The notes below the pieces were generated by a model. It did no database searches. It was given only the letters and a program-made list of their open reading frames with translations, and was not told the origin of the DNA. The translations under genes were made by a program, and so were the position numbers. This document shows positions 60,614 through 64,000 of a stretch of DNA of 64,000 bases, piece after piece. Within the stretch, counting starts at the first letter, position 1; the number at the start of each line of letters is the position of its first letter. This stretch comes from SABI01 sp963663665 (GTDB lineage: Bacteria; Spirochaetota; Spirochaetia; Sphaerochaetales; Sphaerochaetaceae): positions 992,001 to 1,056,000 of the forward strand of contig CAXXKP010000001.1 of NCBI GenBank assembly GCA_963663665.2, in the 5' to 3' direction.

Positions 60614-61582
60614 ATGAAGAAAATCAAGACTCTAGTATTGATAACATTAACTGATACAGATAAGAAGATATTTACTCAATTTGAGGATAGGCTCGATATC
60701 TCTTTCAAAGATATCACTGAAGTTCCTATTGCGAGAGAGGATATTCAGGAAGCGGAAATTATCATTGGATATCCTCCCAGAAAGTTCTTGGATACTGCAA
60801 AGAATTTAAAATGGCTTCAAATGATTGCTTCTGGAGTTGATAAATATATGAGAAATGGGATACTCCCGAAGGATACCATCATTACTAATGCAAGAGGTTC
60901 TTATGGTGAATCCCAGTCCGAGTTCATGTTTTCTATGCTCATTGCAATCATGAAGAAGCTCCATATATATCGAGATAATCAGCTACAATCGAGATGGCAC
61001 AAAGAAGGCGATGTGATGATGCTTAGAGGTTCTACTGCCTTGGTCATTGGTCTTGGTGATATCGGTAGTGAATTCTCAAAACTCCTGAAAGCTTTCGGAG
61101 TTTATGTGATAGGAATAAGAAGAGATGCTTCTAAACCCTGTACATATGCTGATGAGGTACATTCTTTCACAGAACTAGATTCTCTCATACCCAGAGGTGA
61201 TATCATCGGGATGGTTGTTCCAGCAACACCAGAGACAGAGAATCTTATGAACGCAGAACGAATATCGATGATGAAAAGAGGGGCTGTTCTGGTAAATACA
61301 GGAAGAGGAGTCACTGTTGATAACGAAGCTCTTTATGATGCCCTTGATAATGGGCATCTCTCAGGCGCTGCAATTGATGTCTTTGATCTTGAGCCGATAC
61401 CTAAGGAACACAGGATTTGGAAGATACAGAACCTCCTTATTACGCCACATGTTGCAGGACTCGATTACATGTCGCATAATTGGCAACATACGTTAAAACT
61501 TATTCATGAGAACCTTCAGTTATATTGCGACGGGAAAAAGTTGCGAAACATTGTTGATAGATCTCTCTATGAATTTAAATAA
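60614..61582 (+). CDS. D-2-hydroxyacid dehydrogenase
   Basis: A 322-residue NAD(P)-dependent dehydrogenase of the D-isomer-specific family. The nucleotide-binding motif is VIGLGDIGSEF (about 139-149). Catalytic residues are Arg in NTGRGVTVD, Glu in DVFDLEPIP and His in LITPHVAGLD. Substrate cannot be told; relatives act on hydroxypyruvate, glyoxylate or other 2-oxoacids. GGAGG precedes the ATG. It stands alone between the IS and a gene-poor stretch. Confidence 0.9.
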   Translation: MKKIKTLVLITLTDTDKKIFTQFEDRLDISFKDITEVPIAREDIQEAEIIIGYPPRKFLDTAKNLKWLQMIASGVDKYMRNGILPKDTIITNARGSYGESQSEFMFSMLIAIMKKLHIYRDNQLQSRWHKEGDVMMLRGSTALVIGLGDIGSEFSKLLKAFGVYVIGIRRDASKPCTYADEVHSFTELDSLIPRGDIIGMVVPATPETENLMNAERISMMKRGAVLVNTGRGVTVDNEALYDALDNGHLSGAAIDVFDLEPIPKEHRIWKIQNLLITPHVAGLDYMSHNWQHTLKLIHENLQLYCDGKKLRNIVDRSLYEFK

Positions 61583-62044
61583 ATTGTAAAAGAGAGATGG
61601 CAGGCAATCTGTAATTTACTATAATTATTCGTGATGAAAATTAAAACTGGTCTTTTTGATGATAGCTCAGTTTTAAATAAGCCTTAAATATTTTTTTGCA
61701 TTTCTTCGTTACCCTCTCTACGACTTAAATAATCCAAAGCACTCATATTATTTTATTATTTGTACGAGAGACACCAGCTTAAGCAATATCGTCAAATACG
61801 CTCTTTAAGCTGATCTCTTAGCCTCAATCTCTCTAACATCGGAAGAAAACGAAAGTTTTTAATAAAATAACAAACATTTTTTCTCCTTTCCCAAGATTTG
61901 GCACGAAAGCGTAAAATATCATACCAAACTCGATAGAATACTTCATGTACTTCTGAAACTGCTGACTTTACCATTTCATTAATCGATGCGGCGTTGCCGT
62001 TAGAAAACTATTCTAATTTTTATGTTTCCTTAAAAGGGGGGTAT
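61583..62044. other. Gene-poor interval, possible gene remnant
   Basis: No confident gene. A 60-codon minus-strand frame at 61792-61974, open further upstream, encodes a basic, helical peptide (EVFYRVWYDILRFRAKSW) that looks like the end of a decayed gene, but no family could be assigned. Around 61985 the composition changes toward higher GC, continuing into the transporter genes. Confidence 0.35.
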
Positions 62045-63031
62045 ATGAAAAAAACTCTATGTGTATTGATGGTACTGGTTATACTGGGTACAGGTGCTCT
62101 ATTTGCCAGTGGTCAGCAGGAGTCAGGTTTGACCAAGGTGGGTATTGTAAATCTACCACCAGAAGAATCCGGTTATCGGCAGGCTAATGTTGAAGCCATG
62201 AACAGTGTGTTCTCAGAAGCAAATGGCTATGACGCAAAACAGACCAACACAGGCGACAACAGCGAACAGATTGCTGCAGCGAAAGGGTACATTCGAGACG
62301 GAGTGGATTATCTCCTCATCTCAGCCGCAAACGCTTCTGGATGGGATGACACATTGAAGGCTGCAAAAGATGCAGGCATACAGGTAATTCTTTTTGACCG
62401 TTCGATTGATACGGACGAATCCAATTTTAAGGCAGCTCTTCTCTCGGATATGGCTTACGAAGGTGAGAAAGCAGTAGAATGGGTGTTGAGCCTAGGTCTT
62501 GATAAGATCAATCTTATCCTTATTCGTGGACAGATGGGTTCTGCAGCTGAGATAGGTCGTAGCGCAGCAGTGCTCAATGCTGCAAAAGCAGGGAAACTCA
62601 ATGTAGTTGCCGATGGGACAGGTGGAGATAGTTGGAGTCTTGAGGAAGCCCGCAAAGTTGTTGAAGCCGCAATAGCTGCAGGCAAGAGTTTTAACGTCAT
62701 CTATGCGGAAAACGATGGTATGGCACAAGGTGCTGTTCAGGCGCTCGAAGCAGCTGGAATAAGCCATGGTAAGAACGGCTTGGTCAAAATAATTGGGTTT
62801 GACTTTAACCGATTTGCACTTAGGAATGTACAAGCTGGTTACTGGGATGCCGATATGCAGTGTAATCCACGTCAGGCAGCCGAGATTTCCAGATGGATTA
62901 AAAGTGGTAATCTCCCTACAGGAATTATCTATCAGGAAGAACTACTCTTTACTACTGAAACGATAACCGACGCAGATATCGATAATTGGGGGATCAATGC
63001 AGATCCTGGTAAAGGTGTGGTTACAAGGTAG
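62045..63031 (+). CDS. Sugar ABC transporter periplasmic binding protein (YtfQ-like)
   Basis: About 328 residues. Signal peptide followed by FASGQQESG, a spirochaete-type processing region. The body is a type I periplasmic-binding fold: KVGIVNLPPEESGYRQANVEAM, AAKGYIRDGVDYLLISAAN, VILFDRSIDTD and VIYAENDGMAQGAVQAL, closest in pattern to YtfQ (galactofuranose-binding) proteins. The ATG at 62045 follows AAAGGGGGG. The ATPase gene follows about 120 bp later. DNA here looks more GC-rich than the rest of the window. Confidence 0.9.
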   Translation: MKKTLCVLMVLVILGTGALFASGQQESGLTKVGIVNLPPEESGYRQANVEAMNSVFSEANGYDAKQTNTGDNSEQIAAAKGYIRDGVDYLLISAANASGWDDTLKAAKDAGIQVILFDRSIDTDESNFKAALLSDMAYEGEKAVEWVLSLGLDKINLILIRGQMGSAAEIGRSAAVLNAAKAGKLNVVADGTGGDSWSLEEARKVVEAAIAAGKSFNVIYAENDGMAQGAVQALEAAGISHGKNGLVKIIGFDFNRFALRNVQAGYWDADMQCNPRQAAEISRWIKSGNLPTGIIYQEELLFTTETITDADIDNWGINADPGKGVVTR

Positions 63032-63151
63032 GTATCTGTAAAAAGTTACCATCACCACCATGCTATGTGTGCAGTGCGGTGTGCGGATATAGTTCTGCAT
63101 ACCGCATTGTGGTCAGTTTGTACAGTATCAGTATAAGGAGATCTTTGATTG

Positions 63152-64000
63152 TTGTCAGAAACCATACTCGAAATGAAGGATATTAGCAAATCCTTTCCAG
63201 GGGTCAAAGCTCTGGATAACGTTAACTTTAAGCTCCATAAGGGTGAGATTCATGCCCTCATGGGCGAAAATGGGGCCGGGAAGTCCACACTGATTAAAGT
63301 CATTACCGGGGTCTACGAAAAGGATACAGGCTTGATTACCTTACATGGAGAGCCAATCCACTTCAAGACGCCGCAGGAAGCACAAAATATGGGAATTGGT
63401 ACGGTCTATCAGGAAATAATGCTGTGCCCTAATTTAACCGTGGCTGAGAATATGTTTATTGGTCGCTCTCGGAACCCAATCGTTCAATGGAAGCAAATGA
63501 ACGAAAAGGCGACACAGTTGCTTGACTCCCTCGGTATTCCGGCAAGTCCGGTCCAGGAACTTACAAGCTGTTCGCTTGCAGTACAGCAGATGATTGCGAT
63601 TGCCCGGGCGGTGGATATGGACTGCAAGATTCTCATTCTGGACGAACCGACATCCTCCCTTGATGAAGACGAGGTACATAAACTCTTCGTGCTCATGCGT
63701 GAGCTGAAAGCTCGGGGCGTGGGAATTATATTTATAACTCACTTTCTCGAACAGGTATACGAAATCAGCGACAGGGTTACAGTGCTTCGTAATGGTAAGT
63801 TAATCGGCGAATATGAAACAGCATCACTTTCCCAGATTGAACTTATCTCGAAGATGTTGGGTAACGAACTTGAGGATATCACAAAAATAAAAAAACATGA
63901 GCCACTTGTATCCGAGACCACCATTCCAGTCTTTGAAGGTATAGGGCTTTCGAGTACCGCAGGGGTAAGGCCATTCAACTTTACGATACAAAAAGGCGAG
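63152..64000 (+). CDS. Sugar ABC transporter ATPase (YtfR-like), N-terminal part
   Basis: The gene runs off the window; 283 codons are visible. It encodes a double-ATPase sugar importer subunit. The first half has Walker A GENGAGKSTLIKVI, the Q-loop VYQEIMLCPN, a signature region LTSCSLAVQQMIAIARAV, Walker B ILILDEPTSSLDE, and switch IIFITHFLEQVYEI; the second half begins near the end. TTG at 63152 is chosen, with AAGGAG about 10 bp upstream. The C-S-L-A-V-Q signature is degenerate, as in ribose/galactofuranose importers of this type. It works with the preceding binding protein. Confidence 0.9.
   Translation, partial: MSETILEMKDISKSFPGVKALDNVNFKLHKGEIHALMGENGAGKSTLIKVITGVYEKDTGLITLHGEPIHFKTPQEAQNMGIGTVYQEIMLCPNLTVAENMFIGRSRNPIVQWKQMNEKATQLLDSLGIPASPVQELTSCSLAVQQMIAIARAVDMDCKILILDEPTSSLDEDEVHKLFVLMRELKARGVGIIFITHFLEQVYEISDRVTVLRNGKLIGEYETASLSQIELISKMLGNELEDITKIKKHEPLVSETTIPVFEGIGLSSTAGVRPFNFTIQKGE

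Noticed and set aside
61792..61974. A real 60-residue gene on the minus strand
   Set aside because: No start signal, and the frame remains open upstream without a clear beginning; kept only as a possible remnant.

Overview
The window is AT-rich bacterial DNA from a diderm, most probably a spirochaete (Spirochaetota). The evidence is a lipoprotein-type LptC, LptA/LptB and RpoN, an HPr/HprK pair, ThyX instead of ThyA, and signal peptides ending in the spirochaete-like pattern 'FASGQQE'. The genus cannot be set from sequence reading alone. An apparently complete temperate podovirus-like prophage of about 39.8 kb splits the chromosomal genes.

Left chromosome (1-18884): the 3' end of malQ; an oligopeptide-type binding protein coupled to lplA; rsmE and thyX; a protein with an acyltransferase-like fold but no catalytic histidine; and uvrC. 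A long leftward block follows, read in transcription order as ymdB-like, rseC-like, lptC, lptA, lptB, rpoN, a 524 bp gap, hpf, hprK, ptsH, lexA, holA. This resembles the proteobacterial lpt-rpoN-hpf-ptsN-npr arrangement with HprK/HPr in place of PtsN/NPr. A GH3 glycosidase and tpx complete the region.

Prophage (18885-58685): an 18 bp core repeat marks both ends. The right copy overlaps the 5' end of an intact tRNA-Leu(CAG) gene. The integrase lies just inside the left end. An immunity region follows, with two small membrane proteins and an XRE repressor on the minus strand. Opposite it are a leaderless early promoter with operator-like repeats, an RHH protein and an excisionase-like protein. 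Next come a recombination module (YqaJ exonuclease, DUF1351, RecT, RusA, SSB), a phage tRNA-Thr(CGU)-like gene, a replication initiator whose gene holds a helically phased iteron array (probable origin), and a run of small early genes ending in a strong terminator. The late region runs in this order: small terminase, split large terminase, portal, scaffold, capsid, cement protein, tail adaptor and nozzle, two internal virion proteins, a 2599-residue polyvalent ejection protein (HExxH motif, two ADP-ribosyltransferase-like domains, large coiled coil), a repeat-rich tail fibre, and small membrane and lysis-type genes. The last two genes overlap in different frames for 393 bp.

Right chromosome (58675-64000): tRNA-Leu with a terminator, an ISL3-family insertion sequence, a D-2-hydroxyacid dehydrogenase, a gene-poor stretch with a possible gene remnant, then the start of a YtfQ/YtfR-type sugar ABC transporter in DNA that looks more GC-rich and may be transferred.

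The strongest leads are the dual-frame lysis genes at 57781, the polyvalent protein with three LFQ-E/D junction motifs, the in-gene origin, the tRNA-5'-end attachment site with a phage-supplied promoter, and an unidentified structured leader before the capsid gene.
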